From Paenibacillus antri (lineage in GTDB: Bacteria; Bacillota; Bacilli; Paenibacillales; YIM-B00363): a stretch of 64,000 nucleotides of DNA. The notes beneath the pieces are model-generated. The model worked only from the letters and a program-made list of their open reading frames with translations. It was not told where the DNA came from and did no database searches. Below, piece after piece: positions 17,367-26,118 of the stretch (the stretch's first letter is position 1; every line of letters starts with the position of its first letter). A program made the translations under genes and the position numbers. Where the stretch lies: the NCBI RefSeq assembly GCF_005765165.1, contig NZ_VCIW01000023.1, positions 62,001 through 126,000 on the forward strand, in the 5' to 3' direction.

Positions 17367-18380
17367 TTATTTTCGATAAACCCTGTACAACGTCTGGCCG
17401 ATGTCCAGCAGCAGGAACAACGCGACGACCGGAGCGATCCACTTCGCCGCATATCGGCTCCAGAGCCGGAAGCCTTCTCCGTCGATCGGAAAGAAGCCTG
17501 CTTGCACGAGCTCATCGACGAAGCTTGGATTGTACACCGAAGGGTCCGTGAACGCGAAGACGACGAAGACGGCGGAGAGCGATTGGAGCGCGATGTACGC
17601 CCAAGCGAGCGGCGGCGTCCAGCGGCGCTGCCGCAGCTTCCATGCGCTCAACGAGACGGTGGCCGCGGCGATGGCGAGAAAGCCCCAAGCGTAAGGACGA
17701 ATGCCCGCCTCCGATAAAAACGGGACGATCGCTCTCCCCCCCTCGCCGGACGGAATCACGACCCCGAAGACGTTCGGGAAAAACACGACCAGCGCCGTAA
17801 TGAACACCGTAAACGCGATGCCCGCGATCGGGTCGCTCTTCGGGATGCGCCGTTTCGAGTCGGGCACCTCGGGCAGCTGCAGCGGCGTCCAAGGTTCCTT
17901 ATGCGAGCGGAGCTCCCATGCTTTCCCGTCCGCTCCGACGAAGCTCAACGCGATGAAGATCGCCGTCACCCATCCGAAGCCGTGCGGAATCGCGAAGGTG
18001 AAGACCGACACGATCGCGTCGACGAAATAATCCAGAATGTTCATCGGATCGATCACCGCCCGGATCGCGAATACGACCATGAGCACGATCCCGATCGAGG
18101 CGCCGACAACCTTCAGCACGGCGATATAGGCGTCCGTCAGCTCCGGCGCGATCACGTACCGCGGGCGCCCCCGGTACTTCTCCGCAAGCGCGGCCGGGTC
18201 GCCAAGCTCCATCAATACTTCTTCCACCGCCGCGCGCTCGTCTCGCTCCGACCTATCGCTCGCGAAGCGCTCCTCGAGCATGTCTTCGATCAAACCTCGC
18301 AGCTCCTTGTCGATTTCCTTCCGCTGCCGCTCCGGCAGCCGCTGCGTCACCGCGAACGCATAACGATCGATCATTTCCAT
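17367..18380 (-). CDS. HAAS-domain integral membrane protein
   Basis: A 337-residue protein. The N-terminal HAAS signalling region is about residues 1-75 (MIDRYAFAVTQRLPERQRKEID, EVLMELGDPAALAEKYRGRPRYVI), with the L-G-D-P motif typical of proteins co-encoded with PadR regulators. After it come about six hydrophobic segments. The C-terminus has a short basic tail (YRVYRK). It is transcribed 13 bases after the padR-like gene with its own GGGAGG site. HAAS proteins are thought to sense or transmit envelope signals, but the mechanism is not established. A membrane location is clear; the role here is inferred. Confidence 0.85.
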   Translation of the reverse strand: MEMIDRYAFAVTQRLPERQRKEIDKELRGLIEDMLEERFASDRSERDERAAVEEVLMELGDPAALAEKYRGRPRYVIAPELTDAYIAVLKVVGASIGIVLMVVFAIRAVIDPMNILDYFVDAIVSVFTFAIPHGFGWVTAIFIALSFVGADGKAWELRSHKEPWTPLQLPEVPDSKRRIPKSDPIAGIAFTVFITALVVFFPNVFGVVIPSGEGGRAIVPFLSEAGIRPYAWGFLAIAAATVSLSAWKLRQRRWTPPLAWAYIALQSLSAVFVVFAFTDPSVYNPSFVDELVQAGFFPIDGEGFRLWSRYAAKWIAPVVALFLLLDIGQTLYRVYRK

Positions 18381-18393
18381 TTGAGTAACCTCC

Positions 18394-18747
18394 CTAAGCT
18401 TTCTTATCCGGCTCGATTAACGACTGTACGCCTTCCGCCATCCGCGTCCATTCCGCGCATAACTCCTCGTATACCCGCTTCCCCGTCTCGCTGAGCAAAT
18501 AATATTTGCGGGGGCGCGCCTCGTTCGTGTCCCATTGGCTTTCGAGCAGTCCCTGCTTCTCCAGCCTGCGCAGCAACGGGTACAACGTGCCCGGGTCGAC
18601 CTGAATTCCCTTCTCCTCGAGCACGCCGACCAGCGAGTATCCGTACTGCGCCTCCGTCAACCGGCTGAGCACGCCGAGAATGATCGTGCCTCTTCGCAGC
18701 TCCTGCACGAACCCGTTTACGAGGTCCTGCATATCCTTTTCGCTCAT
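18394..18747 (-). CDS. PadR family transcriptional regulator
   Basis: A 117-residue PadR-type winged-helix repressor. Helices and wing are recognisable: RRGTIILGVLSRLTEAQYGYSL, then GTLYPLLRRLEKQGLLESQW and RKYYLLSETGKRVYEELCAEW. The C-terminal dimerisation helix is short, which marks the small PadR-s2 subgroup. It heads a two-gene unit with the HAAS membrane protein. AGGAGC lies about 9 bases upstream of the ATG. Its own promoter region has AT-rich dyad symmetry at 18766-18780, suggesting autorepression. The inducing signal is unknown. Confidence 0.92.
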   Translation of the reverse strand: MSEKDMQDLVNGFVQELRRGTIILGVLSRLTEAQYGYSLVGVLEEKGIQVDPGTLYPLLRRLEKQGLLESQWDTNEARPRKYYLLSETGKRVYEELCAEWTRMAEGVQSLIEPDKKA

Positions 18748-18761
18748 TTCATCAGCTCCTG

Positions 18762-18790
18762 GTTATAATATACTGTATGTCACACACTAT
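18762..18790 (-). promoter_or_regulatory. Probable PadR operator/promoter
   Basis: The palindrome ATACTGTAT sits within TATAATATACTGTATGTC, about 25-40 bases upstream of the padR-like start. It is suited to autoregulation; assignment is by position. Confidence 0.4.
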
Positions 18791-19683
18791 TGTAAAGTGA
18801 CCATTATTAAAAATTTTATATTGGTGTGATTTTTACCATGATGTATCTGCATGCTTCCTCCCCGCCGTTATCGAATTAAGTCCCTATTTGTACCCCGTGC
18901 TTCCTTTCAAACTTGATTTCCTTAGCTCAGGTACAGGCGCACGGCCCATTTTAATCTGATTCCCTCTGTTCAGGGCACAGCGCGGCGCTTCGCGGTCAAC
19001 TCCGCGTCTCACGATCATTCCCCTGCAGGTTTGCGCCTGCATGCTCCCGCCTACATCGCACCGTCTCCTATATGTACTCTGTGCTTCCTTTCAAACTTGC
19101 AATGCTCTTTCTAACCCGATTCCCTCTGTTCAGGAACGCTAATCGCCGTCCTCTCCGGGCCGGATCCGCGTCTCGCCACCTTACCGATACGCGCAAACCG
19201 TCCTTCCCTCGTTTCCGGCTCCCTCGTTCATGCTCCCCGCTTCTTTCTGGACTAATTTCCTTAGCTCAGGTGAGGCGCACGGCGGCGGCAAACTTCGGCG
19301 CTCCCCCTATGCATCAGGCTTCCCCCGGGACCCAATGACCCCACAGCAAGGCTTTGCCACGTGACGAGATCTTCTGATCAGAGGAAATCAGGTTAGAAAG
19401 AAGCGCGTAGAGACACCTCCCCCACCCGACGAACTCCCCAAATCAATGCGCTGCCTAGCGACGAAAGCCTCTGAGCAAAGGAAACCAGGTTAGAAAGAAA
19501 CGCGTGGAGAGACTCCATCCACCGGGATCCGCGGGTGGCACATTGAGCAGAGGTATTCGTTTAGAAAAAGCGTGGCGACGCCGCCTGCAGCCCGCAGGGA
19601 AGTTTGTCTTCGCACCACCGGTTCGATATAGTTAGTTACATAATGTGTCTAACTCGAACGAAGCAAAAGGAGCTGTCAGCCGC
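18790..19683. other. Gene-free region between padR and mqnB
   Basis: About 890 bases without a supportable gene. Besides the repeat family in both orientations, the only other feature is the mqnB leader with AAAGGAG near 19666. The codon pattern does not look coding in any frame, and the composition is more mixed than flanking genes. Confidence 0.65.
18898..19580. repeat. Dispersed repeat family present in both orientations
   Basis: Copies resembling GCTTCTTTCTAACCTGATTT followed by CCTCTGNTCAGG occur in plus orientation near 18898-18933, 18950-18977, 19082-19136 (a compound copy) and 19241-19271. They occur in the opposite orientation near 19371-19405, 19468-19503 and 19543-19577. Copies are imperfect and unevenly spaced. 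The ends CTCAGG/TTCAGG and TTAGAAAGAA are the most constant parts. No open frame or transposase is linked. Confidence 0.75.
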
Positions 19684-20355
19684 ATGAACGAACCTACCGC
19701 TACGCAGGGGCGGATCCTGATCGTTACGGCCGTCGACGCCGAGCGGGACGCCGTGCTCCGCGGCATCGGCGACGATCCGCGCTTCGCCGTCGTCGCGGCC
19801 GGCGTCGGGCCGGCGTTCGCCGCGGCGGGCGCGGCGTTCGCGTTGGCCGAAGGCGGCTACGCGCTGGCGATCAGCGCCGGCATCGGCGGCGGCTTCGCCG
19901 GGCGAGCCGCCATCGGCGAGCTCGTCGTCGCCGACGCGATCCATGCCGCGGACCTCGGCGCCGAGACGCCGGACGGCTTCCGCGACGTGGAAGCGCTCGG
20001 CTTCGGCTCCGCGCGGTTCGCGGTCGACGCGGATACAGCGGCGCGCTGGGCCGAAGCGCTGCGTGAAGCCGGCCGCGCCGCCGCGGTCGGGCCGATCGCG
20101 ACCGTGTCGACGGCGACCGGCACCGCGGCCACCGCAGCCGAGCTCGCGGCGCGCATTCCCGGCGTCGTCGCCGAGGGCATGGAAGGCGCCGGCGTCGCCG
20201 CGGCCGCCTACAAAGCCGGCGTGCCGACGCTCGAAATCCGCGCGATCTCCAACGCCGTCGGTCCGCGGGACCGCGCGGCTTGGCGGATCGGCGATGCGCT
20301 CGCGGCGCTCGAAGCCGCGTTCGCTTTATTACCGGAGGTGTTACGAAACCGATGA
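19684..20355 (+). CDS. mqnB: Futalosine hydrolase
   Basis: A 223-residue nucleosidase of the MTA/SAH nucleosidase superfamily. It cleaves futalosine to dehypoxanthinyl futalosine and hypoxanthine in the alternative menaquinone pathway. Signatures: ILIVTAVDAERDAVL near the N-terminus, ISAGIGGGFAGRAAIGELVVAD, and the family-specific EGMEGAGVAAAA plus RAISNAVGPRDRAAWRIGDAL at the C-terminus. The catalytic Glu and Asp regions are retained. It is very alanine-rich. It overlaps mqnD by 4 bases (ATGA). The ATG at 19684 has AAAGGAG 11 bases upstream. The rest of the pathway (mqnA, mqnC, mqnE) is not in the window. Confidence 0.92.
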   Translation: MNEPTATQGRILIVTAVDAERDAVLRGIGDDPRFAVVAAGVGPAFAAAGAAFALAEGGYALAISAGIGGGFAGRAAIGELVVADAIHAADLGAETPDGFRDVEALGFGSARFAVDADTAARWAEALREAGRAAAVGPIATVSTATGTAATAAELAARIPGVVAEGMEGAGVAAAAYKAGVPTLEIRAISNAVGPRDRAAWRIGDALAALEAAFALLPEVLRNR

Positions 20356-21185
20356 ACGCGATGAAGATCGCCTTTTCCCCATGTCCTAACGACACGTTCG
20401 TCTTTCACGCTTGGGTGCACGGCCTCGTTCCCGGAGCGCCGTCGCTCGACGTCATGTACGCGGATATCGACGTGACGAACCGTCTGGCCGCCGGTCCCGA
20501 CGGACTCGACGTCATGAAGATTTCTTACGCCGCCTTGCCTTGGGCGCTGAAGGATTACGCCCTCGTGCCGTGCGGCGGCGCGCTCGGCCGCGGCAACGGC
20601 CCGCTCGTGCTCAGCCGGCAGAACGCCGACCCCGCGGCGCTAGCGGGCAAGCGGGTCGCCGTGCCGAGCGAGCGCTCGACCGCTTATCTCCTGTTCCGCC
20701 TCTGGGCGGCGCAGCACGCGAAGGGCGCGATCGACATCGTCGTGATGCCGTTCCACGAAATTATGCCGGCCGTGCGGGACGGGCAGATCGACGCCGGTCT
20801 CGTCATTCACGAAGCCCGCTTCACCTACCCGTCCTACGGCTTGACCAAGCTGGCGGACCTCGGCGAATGGTGGGAGGCGGACACAGGCCTTCCGATTCCG
20901 CTCGGCGCCATCGTCGCCCGCCGCTCCCTTGACCGCGATGCGATCGCCCGCTGGGCGCGCGCGTCCGTCGAATACGCTTGGGCGCACCCGGAGGCGTCCC
21001 GCGCCTATGTCGCGGAGCACGCGCAAGAGATGGACCCGGACGTCGCGAAGTCGCATATCGAGCTGTACGTGAACGACTTCACCGCGAATCTCGGCGACGA
21101 AGGGTTCGCCGCGGTCGATTCGCTGCTTGGCCGCGCCGCGAAGGAAGGGCTCGTCCCCGCGTTCGATCTTGCCGCGCTTCGATAA
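20352..21185 (+). CDS. mqnD: 1,4-dihydroxy-6-naphthoate synthase
   Basis: A 277-residue enzyme of the periplasmic-binding-protein-like fold. It converts cyclic dehypoxanthinyl futalosine to 1,4-dihydroxy-6-naphthoate. Signatures: MKIAFSPCPNDTFVFHAWVHG at the N-terminus, DVMKISYAALPWAL near 55, RVAVPSERSTAYLLFRLW near 105, and the catalytic His region DAGLVIHEARFTYPSYGL near 150. Length is normal. Its ATG overlaps the mqnB stop (ATGA), with GGAGGTG 11 bases upstream. The two genes form a small menaquinone operon. Confidence 0.95.
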   Translation: MNAMKIAFSPCPNDTFVFHAWVHGLVPGAPSLDVMYADIDVTNRLAAGPDGLDVMKISYAALPWALKDYALVPCGGALGRGNGPLVLSRQNADPAALAGKRVAVPSERSTAYLLFRLWAAQHAKGAIDIVVMPFHEIMPAVRDGQIDAGLVIHEARFTYPSYGLTKLADLGEWWEADTGLPIPLGAIVARRSLDRDAIARWARASVEYAWAHPEASRAYVAEHAQEMDPDVAKSHIELYVNDFTANLGDEGFAAVDSLLGRAAKEGLVPAFDLAALR

Positions 21186-21305
21186 GCCGATCATGTCGCA
21201 AAATTATAGCACCCATGTCGCAATCGTCGGATGTCGGCGGCGGCCCGGCTGTGATACAGTGTAGCCGAGCAGGGGATATTTTCGAAAAAAGGCGAGGGAT
21301 CCGTA

Positions 21306-22391
21306 ATGGAGAAACGTATTAAAATCGGCATCATCGGCAGCGGCGGCATCGCCGGCGCGCACGTGAAAGCGTACAAGGAATTGGATTACGTCGACATCGT
21401 CGCGGTCGCGGACGTCGTGCCGGGGCGAGCGGAGCAATTCATCGCGAAGTGGGAGCTCGGCTTCGCGGCGGCGTACGACGACCACCGGAAGCTGCTCGAG
21501 CTCGACCTCGACGGCGTCAGCATCTGCACGCCGAACGTCGCGCACTACCAGACGACGATCGATGCGCTGAACGCCGGCAAGCAAGTCATGCTGGAGAAGC
21601 CGATGTCGGTGACGCTCGAGCAAGCGGTCGAGATGGTCCAGACGGCGAAAAAGACCGGCAACATGCTGAACGTCGGCTTCCAGCCGCGGTACGACCCGAA
21701 TATGGCGCTGCTGAAGGACTTGGTGCAATCGGGACAGCTCGGCGACGTGTATTATGTGGAGACGGGCGGCGGCAGACGCCGGGGCATGCCGGGCGGCACG
21801 TTCATTCGCGAGGACTTGGCCGGCGCCGGCGCGATCGCGGACATCGGCTGCTATTCGCTCGACATGGCGATGAACACGCTCGGGAACCCAAAGCCGGTGA
21901 CGGTGTCGGCGTATACGTCGAATCATTTCGGCACGAATCGAAAATATCACCCGGAAGCCGACCGCTTCCAGGTCGAGGATTTCGGCGCGGCGCTCGTGCG
22001 CTTCGACAACGGCCTCGTGATGAACTTCAAAATTTCGTGGGCGATGCACATGGACACGCTCGGCGCGACGATGTTCCTCGGCACGGACGCCGGGCTGAAG
22101 GTGACGCCGGCCGGCAAAGGTCCGTGGAGCGGCGTCTGGGACGGCAGCGTCGGTTCGATCACGATGTTCCACGACATTGCCGGCCACCATACGGAGAGCC
22201 CGATCCCGACGGTCGAGCACAAGAAAAACTTGTTCCACGAGAAGGTGCGCGACTTCGTCGAGGCGGTGCGCGACGGACGCCCGGCGCCGATTCCCGGCGA
22301 ACAGATCGTCCGCAATCAGGCGGTCATCGACGGCATCTTGCGCTCCGCGAAGGCGAAACGCGAGGTCGAAGTGTTCATACCGGAGTTTTAA
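21306..22391 (+). CDS. Gfo/Idh/MocA family NAD(P)-dependent oxidoreductase
   Basis: A 361-residue sugar-type dehydrogenase. The N-terminal Rossmann fold is IKIGIIGSGGIAGAHVKAYK at residues 4-23. The EKPMSVTLEQA motif with the catalytic-dyad Lys lies near 97. The C-terminal substrate domain includes GGTFIREDLAGAGAIADIGCYSLDM, with the conserved GG and D..CY motifs. It acts on a sugar, inositol or related compound with NAD(P). GGCGAGGG precedes the ATG. It is a single gene between mqnD and a strong terminator, so its substrate cannot be read from neighbours. Confidence 0.9.
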   Translation: MEKRIKIGIIGSGGIAGAHVKAYKELDYVDIVAVADVVPGRAEQFIAKWELGFAAAYDDHRKLLELDLDGVSICTPNVAHYQTTIDALNAGKQVMLEKPMSVTLEQAVEMVQTAKKTGNMLNVGFQPRYDPNMALLKDLVQSGQLGDVYYVETGGGRRRGMPGGTFIREDLAGAGAIADIGCYSLDMAMNTLGNPKPVTVSAYTSNHFGTNRKYHPEADRFQVEDFGAALVRFDNGLVMNFKISWAMHMDTLGATMFLGTDAGLKVTPAGKGPWSGVWDGSVGSITMFHDIAGHHTESPIPTVEHKKNLFHEKVRDFVEAVRDGRPAPIPGEQIVRNQAVIDGILRSAKAKREVEVFIPEF

Positions 22392-22395
22392 CGAT

Positions 22396-22436
22396 AAGAG
22401 GGGCTGTTGCGCATCTACCGCAACAGCCCCTCTTTC
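22396..22436. terminator. Bidirectional terminator between the oxidoreductase and GH105 genes
   Basis: AGAGGGGCTGTTGCG pairs perfectly with CGCAACAGCCCCTCT around a 6-7 base loop, followed by TTTCG. It serves two convergent genes. Confidence 0.85.
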
Positions 22437-22440
22437 GTCC

Positions 22441-23553
22441 TTACCGCTCTCCTAACGCTTCCATCGCGACGCAGGCCAAGACGAAGGCGCCGACGCCGTG
22501 CAGGTCATTGTCGCTGACCGGACGCGTGACGTAGTTCCGGTAATCCCCCGCCGACGTCCCGATGCAAATGTCCGGCACGACGAGACGCCCCCCGTCGTCC
22601 GTGCGCAGCCGCTCGATCAAGCCGCGGTATCCGCGGCGCGCCGCCTCCAGCCGATCCTCCCCCGCGCAGCCGTGCTTCGCGGCGCCGGCGATCGCGTAGA
22701 CGAACAGGCTCGTGCACGACGTCTCCAGCCAATTGTCGGCCCGGTCGCCCTTGTCTACCACTTGGTACCAGAGACCGCTCGCTTCGTCCTGGAACCGAAC
22801 GAGCGCGTCGACGAAGCGGCCGAGCGCCGCCGCGAGCGCCGGGCGGCCCGGGTGCTCCGCCGGCAGCGCGTCGAGGAAATCCGCGAGCGCCATGCCGTAC
22901 CAGCCGAGCGACCGCCCCCAGAATTCCGGAGAATTGCCGGTGTTCGGATCGGACCACGGCGCCTTCCGGCTTTCGTCCCAAGCGTGATACAAGAGGCCCG
23001 TCGCCTCGTCGGACATATGCCCTCGCATCCGCTTCTCCCACTCCAGCACCATCGGCGCGAGCTCGGCGTCTCCGTACCTCGAAGCGTACTGCAGCGCGAA
23101 GACGCCGCCCATATACAAGCCGTCGAGCCACATCTGGTACGGGTACTTATCCTTGTGCCAGTACGCCCCCTGCGACGTCGTGTTCAGCGTACGGAACAAG
23201 CCGCGCAGCTTGTCGGCGGCTATACGGTACCGCCGGTCGCCGGTACGTTCGTCCAACGCGAGCAGCAGCAGCCCCGGCATGATCGAATCGAGCTCGTCGC
23301 GGGCGAAGAGCAGGTTGCCGTCTTCGTCCACGAGATGGTCGACGTACCGCTTCGGATATTCGAAATACGCATCGTCTCCCGTTCGCTTCCAAACCTGCAG
23401 CATCCCTTGAAGGAAAATCCCTTGATGGTAATGCCATCGTCCCGCGGGCGGCAGCTCCTCCGGCGTAAACTTCTCCATCAACGAATCGCAGGCGGCTTTC
23501 GCGTAATCGAGCGGGGTGCGAAGCGCAGCCGCAGCGCGTTCTTCAGTGTTCAT
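22441..23553 (-). CDS. GH105 unsaturated rhamnogalacturonyl hydrolase (YteR/YesR-like)
   Basis: A 370-residue intracellular (alpha/alpha)6-barrel hydrolase without signal peptide. It removes the unsaturated galacturonic acid left by rhamnogalacturonan lyases. GH88/GH105 signatures: RWHYHQGIFLQGMLQVW near 38, DELDSIMPGLLLLAL near 85 with the candidate catalytic Asp, PYQMWLDGLYMGGVFALQY near 138, and SPEFWGRSLGWYGMALADFL near 208. The length fits YteR and YesR. It overlaps the upstream unassigned gene by 11 bases, so it is the last gene of the pectin transporter operon. Confidence 0.92.
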   Translation of the reverse strand: MNTEERAAAALRTPLDYAKAACDSLMEKFTPEELPPAGRWHYHQGIFLQGMLQVWKRTGDDAYFEYPKRYVDHLVDEDGNLLFARDELDSIMPGLLLLALDERTGDRRYRIAADKLRGLFRTLNTTSQGAYWHKDKYPYQMWLDGLYMGGVFALQYASRYGDAELAPMVLEWEKRMRGHMSDEATGLLYHAWDESRKAPWSDPNTGNSPEFWGRSLGWYGMALADFLDALPAEHPGRPALAAALGRFVDALVRFQDEASGLWYQVVDKGDRADNWLETSCTSLFVYAIAGAAKHGCAGEDRLEAARRGYRGLIERLRTDDGGRLVVPDICIGTSAGDYRNYVTRPVSDNDLHGVGAFVLACVAMEALGER

Positions 23554-24688
23554 GAGCAGACTTATCTCCTCTCGGATAACGAATTGTGCTTCGCGGCCCG
23601 AACCGATTGTCCGGCACCGCCAGATGCCGATGCGGCAGTCCCGCCAGCTCGCGCAGCGTATAACGGATCAAGACGGCCTGCGTGCCCGCGTTCATGTCGC
23701 CTTCGACGAGGCCCAGACCGAGCGGCACCGCGACCGGCATGTCGGGGTACGACTCGCCCGGCTTCACCTGCGCGACGTTCGGCGCCGGCGGGGAGCCGTG
23801 AAGCTCCCGCGAGAAGCCGCCGTCGTCCCGCTTCAGCTTCGCCATATTCGCGAGCGTCGTCTCGGCGATCTCCGTCATCTCGTCCTCCGGGATGTCCGGT
23901 CTCATGGACGACAACAGGCTGATCGGGTTGCGGATATAACACATATCGAAGGCGGTTTCCGTCCGGAGCGCGTCGAGAATGGACCGGTAGATCCGGTCCT
24001 GCCGCGGCATCGGCACGCCGAACCGCCGATAGAACAGATGCAGCTTGAACGTCCCGGACAGCCGAACGTACGGCGCGCCCTCGCCCCAGAAGCCGGTGAC
24101 GGGATCCTGGATGCCGTTCAAGTAATCGAACGCTTCACTAACGTAGGGCTCCCGCCGCTCCGGCGCGAGCGCGGCGAGATGCGCGCCGCAATGCGACAGC
24201 TTGTCGCAGCCCCGCCAGCTGTTCGCGAGGCTGATCGAGCGCAGCCAGTCGCCGAACGACGCCGGCGAAGCCATATACGCCGGCGTCGCGCCGCTCTCCG
24301 CCGGCTGCGAATAGAGCGGTTCCGCGCCGAGCTTGCCGAGCCCGTGCAAGCTGTACCCGAGCGCGCGGCCGACCATCACGTCGTCTAGGCGCATGTTCGG
24401 GTCGTCGTCGTAAAACCAACCGGTGCCCGGATCCTGCCTCGAGCGGAAAAAGCGAATCATTCCCTCGCGCATCCTGTCCTCCAGCCGCTCCAGCAAGCCG
24501 CATCGCTCAATAATGTTGAGCGCCTGCGCCGTCGACTCGATGTCGGGCGAGAAGCGTCCGGACTCCCTGGAGCTCCGGGCGTAATAAAATCCGCCCGACA
24601 CTTCGTCGTACTGCCCCGCCAGCCAGTCGAAAAAACCGTCGAACAGCGCGTCGTCGTCCGCGAGGAGCGCCTCCATCCGTCGATTCAT
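23543..24688 (-). CDS. Unassigned protein of the pectin operon, probably alpha/alpha toroid
   Basis: A 381-residue cytoplasmic protein without signal peptide or membrane segment. Repeated helix-pair patterns with GF/GW turns (SGGFYYARSS, QDPGTGWFYDDDPN, QDPVTGFWGEGAPYVR) resemble alpha/alpha-toroid enzymes such as glycoside hydrolases, lyases and terpene-cyclase-like proteins. Conserved-looking acidic residues sit in RFSPDIESTAQ, DDDPNMRLDDVM and WGEGAPYVRLSG. It overlaps the GH43 gene by 4 bases and the GH105 gene by 11, so it is made together with two oligosaccharide hydrolases. The ATG at 24688 has GAGGGGAG 7 bases upstream; longer in-frame starts lack one. I do not recognise a named family. 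Confidence 0.75.
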   Translation of the reverse strand: MNRRMEALLADDDALFDGFFDWLAGQYDEVSGGFYYARSSRESGRFSPDIESTAQALNIIERCGLLERLEDRMREGMIRFFRSRQDPGTGWFYDDDPNMRLDDVMVGRALGYSLHGLGKLGAEPLYSQPAESGATPAYMASPASFGDWLRSISLANSWRGCDKLSHCGAHLAALAPERREPYVSEAFDYLNGIQDPVTGFWGEGAPYVRLSGTFKLHLFYRRFGVPMPRQDRIYRSILDALRTETAFDMCYIRNPISLLSSMRPDIPEDEMTEIAETTLANMAKLKRDDGGFSRELHGSPPAPNVAQVKPGESYPDMPVAVPLGLGLVEGDMNAGTQAVLIRYTLRELAGLPHRHLAVPDNRFGPRSTIRYPRGDKSAHEH

Positions 24689-26103
24689 GCCTGCACTCCC
24701 CTCTCCCTCTCTTCGGTAAGCGGACGGTACGAGAATCGGCGGAACGTCGCCCGCCCGTCCCCGACGGCGTCCAATCCGACGCGAAGGCTTAAGAACCCGC
24801 CGAACGTATTGTGGTGCAGACCGGAGGCGTCGATCGTCTTGTCGTACCTCGACCACGTCGCGCCGTCGTCGAAGCTGTAGTAGAACGTCACGACATGCCG
24901 ATCGTTCCGGATGCGGATCCGCGCCTTGCGGCCGAAGTCCGGCATCGCGGCGTAGCTCTTGAACGATCGGAAATGCCGCACGCCCCCCGAATGTAAGCCG
25001 ATGCCCAGGTATGCCGAATCGTTGTAATACAGCAACAATCTCGCTTCCGCGTCACCCTCGACGACCGCCTCGACTTCGGCTTCGTACCGCTCGTGCTTCG
25101 GCATGAACAGCAGCGGCGAAGCGCCGTCCGCTCCGGCGACGGCAAGCCCGTCCGGGCTTAGCGCGAATCGGTCCTCCGGACGCCGCCCTTCGCATTGCCA
25201 GTGCAGCGCGAGCGACGACCCTCGGAAGTCGTCCTCGAACGGTCCCGCGTCGACGACGGCTTCGATCGGGTTCGGCGCCGTGCGGAACCAGCCGTCGTCC
25301 GTCCACTCGATCCGCTCGACGAGCGTCTGCCGCCCGAGCGTATGGAAGCCGTTCAAGTACGCGTGGTACACGATCCGCCACGTGCCGTCCGGCGCGTCGA
25401 CGAGCGAGCCGTGCCCCTTCGACCACCACCGCTCCGCGCTCGACGCCGTCCGCACGATCGGATTGTACGGCGAATGCTCCCACGGTCCCCAGGGCGTGCG
25501 GGATCGGGAGGACGCCGCCATATGGCTCGTCGGCGGTCCGGCCGTACCGCCGATCGCCACCGTGAGATAATAGTACCCGTTATGGTACGTGACCTTCGGC
25601 CCTTCCAAGCTGTATGCTTCGACGACCCAGTCGTCCGGGTACCGCCAGCCGTCATACACATGACGAGGCTCCGAGACGACGGACAATCCGTCCTTCGCCA
25701 GCTCGACGAACTCGCCCCCGGACATATGCAGGTACCGCTTGCCGTCCGGCCCGGCGACGTGTCCGGGGTCGATGCCCTTGATGCCGAGATCGATCGGGGG
25801 GCTCCACGGACCGGTCGGATGCGGCGCCGTGACGACCCAATTCGATCGGTTCGCCGGGAAGTAAATATAATAGGCGCCCTCGTACTCCGCGAAGTCCGGC
25901 GCCCATACGTCTCCCAGGTATTCCTGTAACGCGGCGGCGACCGGCGTCCAGCTCCGCAGGTCTCGAGAATGCCAAATGACGAGCCCGGGCGTCAGCTTAT
26001 ACGAGGAATGCGTCATATAATAGTCCTCGCCGACGCGGAAGATCGCAGGATCGGCGTAGTTGCCCGCGACGATCGGGGCGTAAATCGTAGGTTCCTTTTC
26101 CAA
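24685..26103 (-). CDS. GH43-type glycoside hydrolase with C-terminal beta-sandwich
   Basis: A 472-residue enzyme without signal peptide. The five-bladed beta-propeller covers about residues 1-300. The general-base Asp is in GNYADPAIFRVGEDYYM near 19, a second acidic residue is in GDVWAPDFAEYEGAYYIYF near 67, and the acid Glu is in YSLEGPKVTYHNGYYYLT near 163. Residues about 305-460 form a beta-sandwich (DFRGSSLALHWQCEGRR, VTFYYSFDDGATW) like that of GH43 xylosidases and arabinofuranosidases. The start is a TTG at 26103 with GGAGGGGG 8 bases upstream. In this operon it probably trims arabinose or galactose side chains of imported pectin fragments. Confidence 0.9.
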   Translation of the reverse strand: MEKEPTIYAPIVAGNYADPAIFRVGEDYYMTHSSYKLTPGLVIWHSRDLRSWTPVAAALQEYLGDVWAPDFAEYEGAYYIYFPANRSNWVVTAPHPTGPWSPPIDLGIKGIDPGHVAGPDGKRYLHMSGGEFVELAKDGLSVVSEPRHVYDGWRYPDDWVVEAYSLEGPKVTYHNGYYYLTVAIGGTAGPPTSHMAASSRSRTPWGPWEHSPYNPIVRTASSAERWWSKGHGSLVDAPDGTWRIVYHAYLNGFHTLGRQTLVERIEWTDDGWFRTAPNPIEAVVDAGPFEDDFRGSSLALHWQCEGRRPEDRFALSPDGLAVAGADGASPLLFMPKHERYEAEVEAVVEGDAEARLLLYYNDSAYLGIGLHSGGVRHFRSFKSYAAMPDFGRKARIRIRNDRHVVTFYYSFDDGATWSRYDKTIDASGLHHNTFGGFLSLRVGLDAVGDGRATFRRFSYRPLTEERERGVQA

Positions 26104-26118
26104 GAAGACGTCCCCCTC

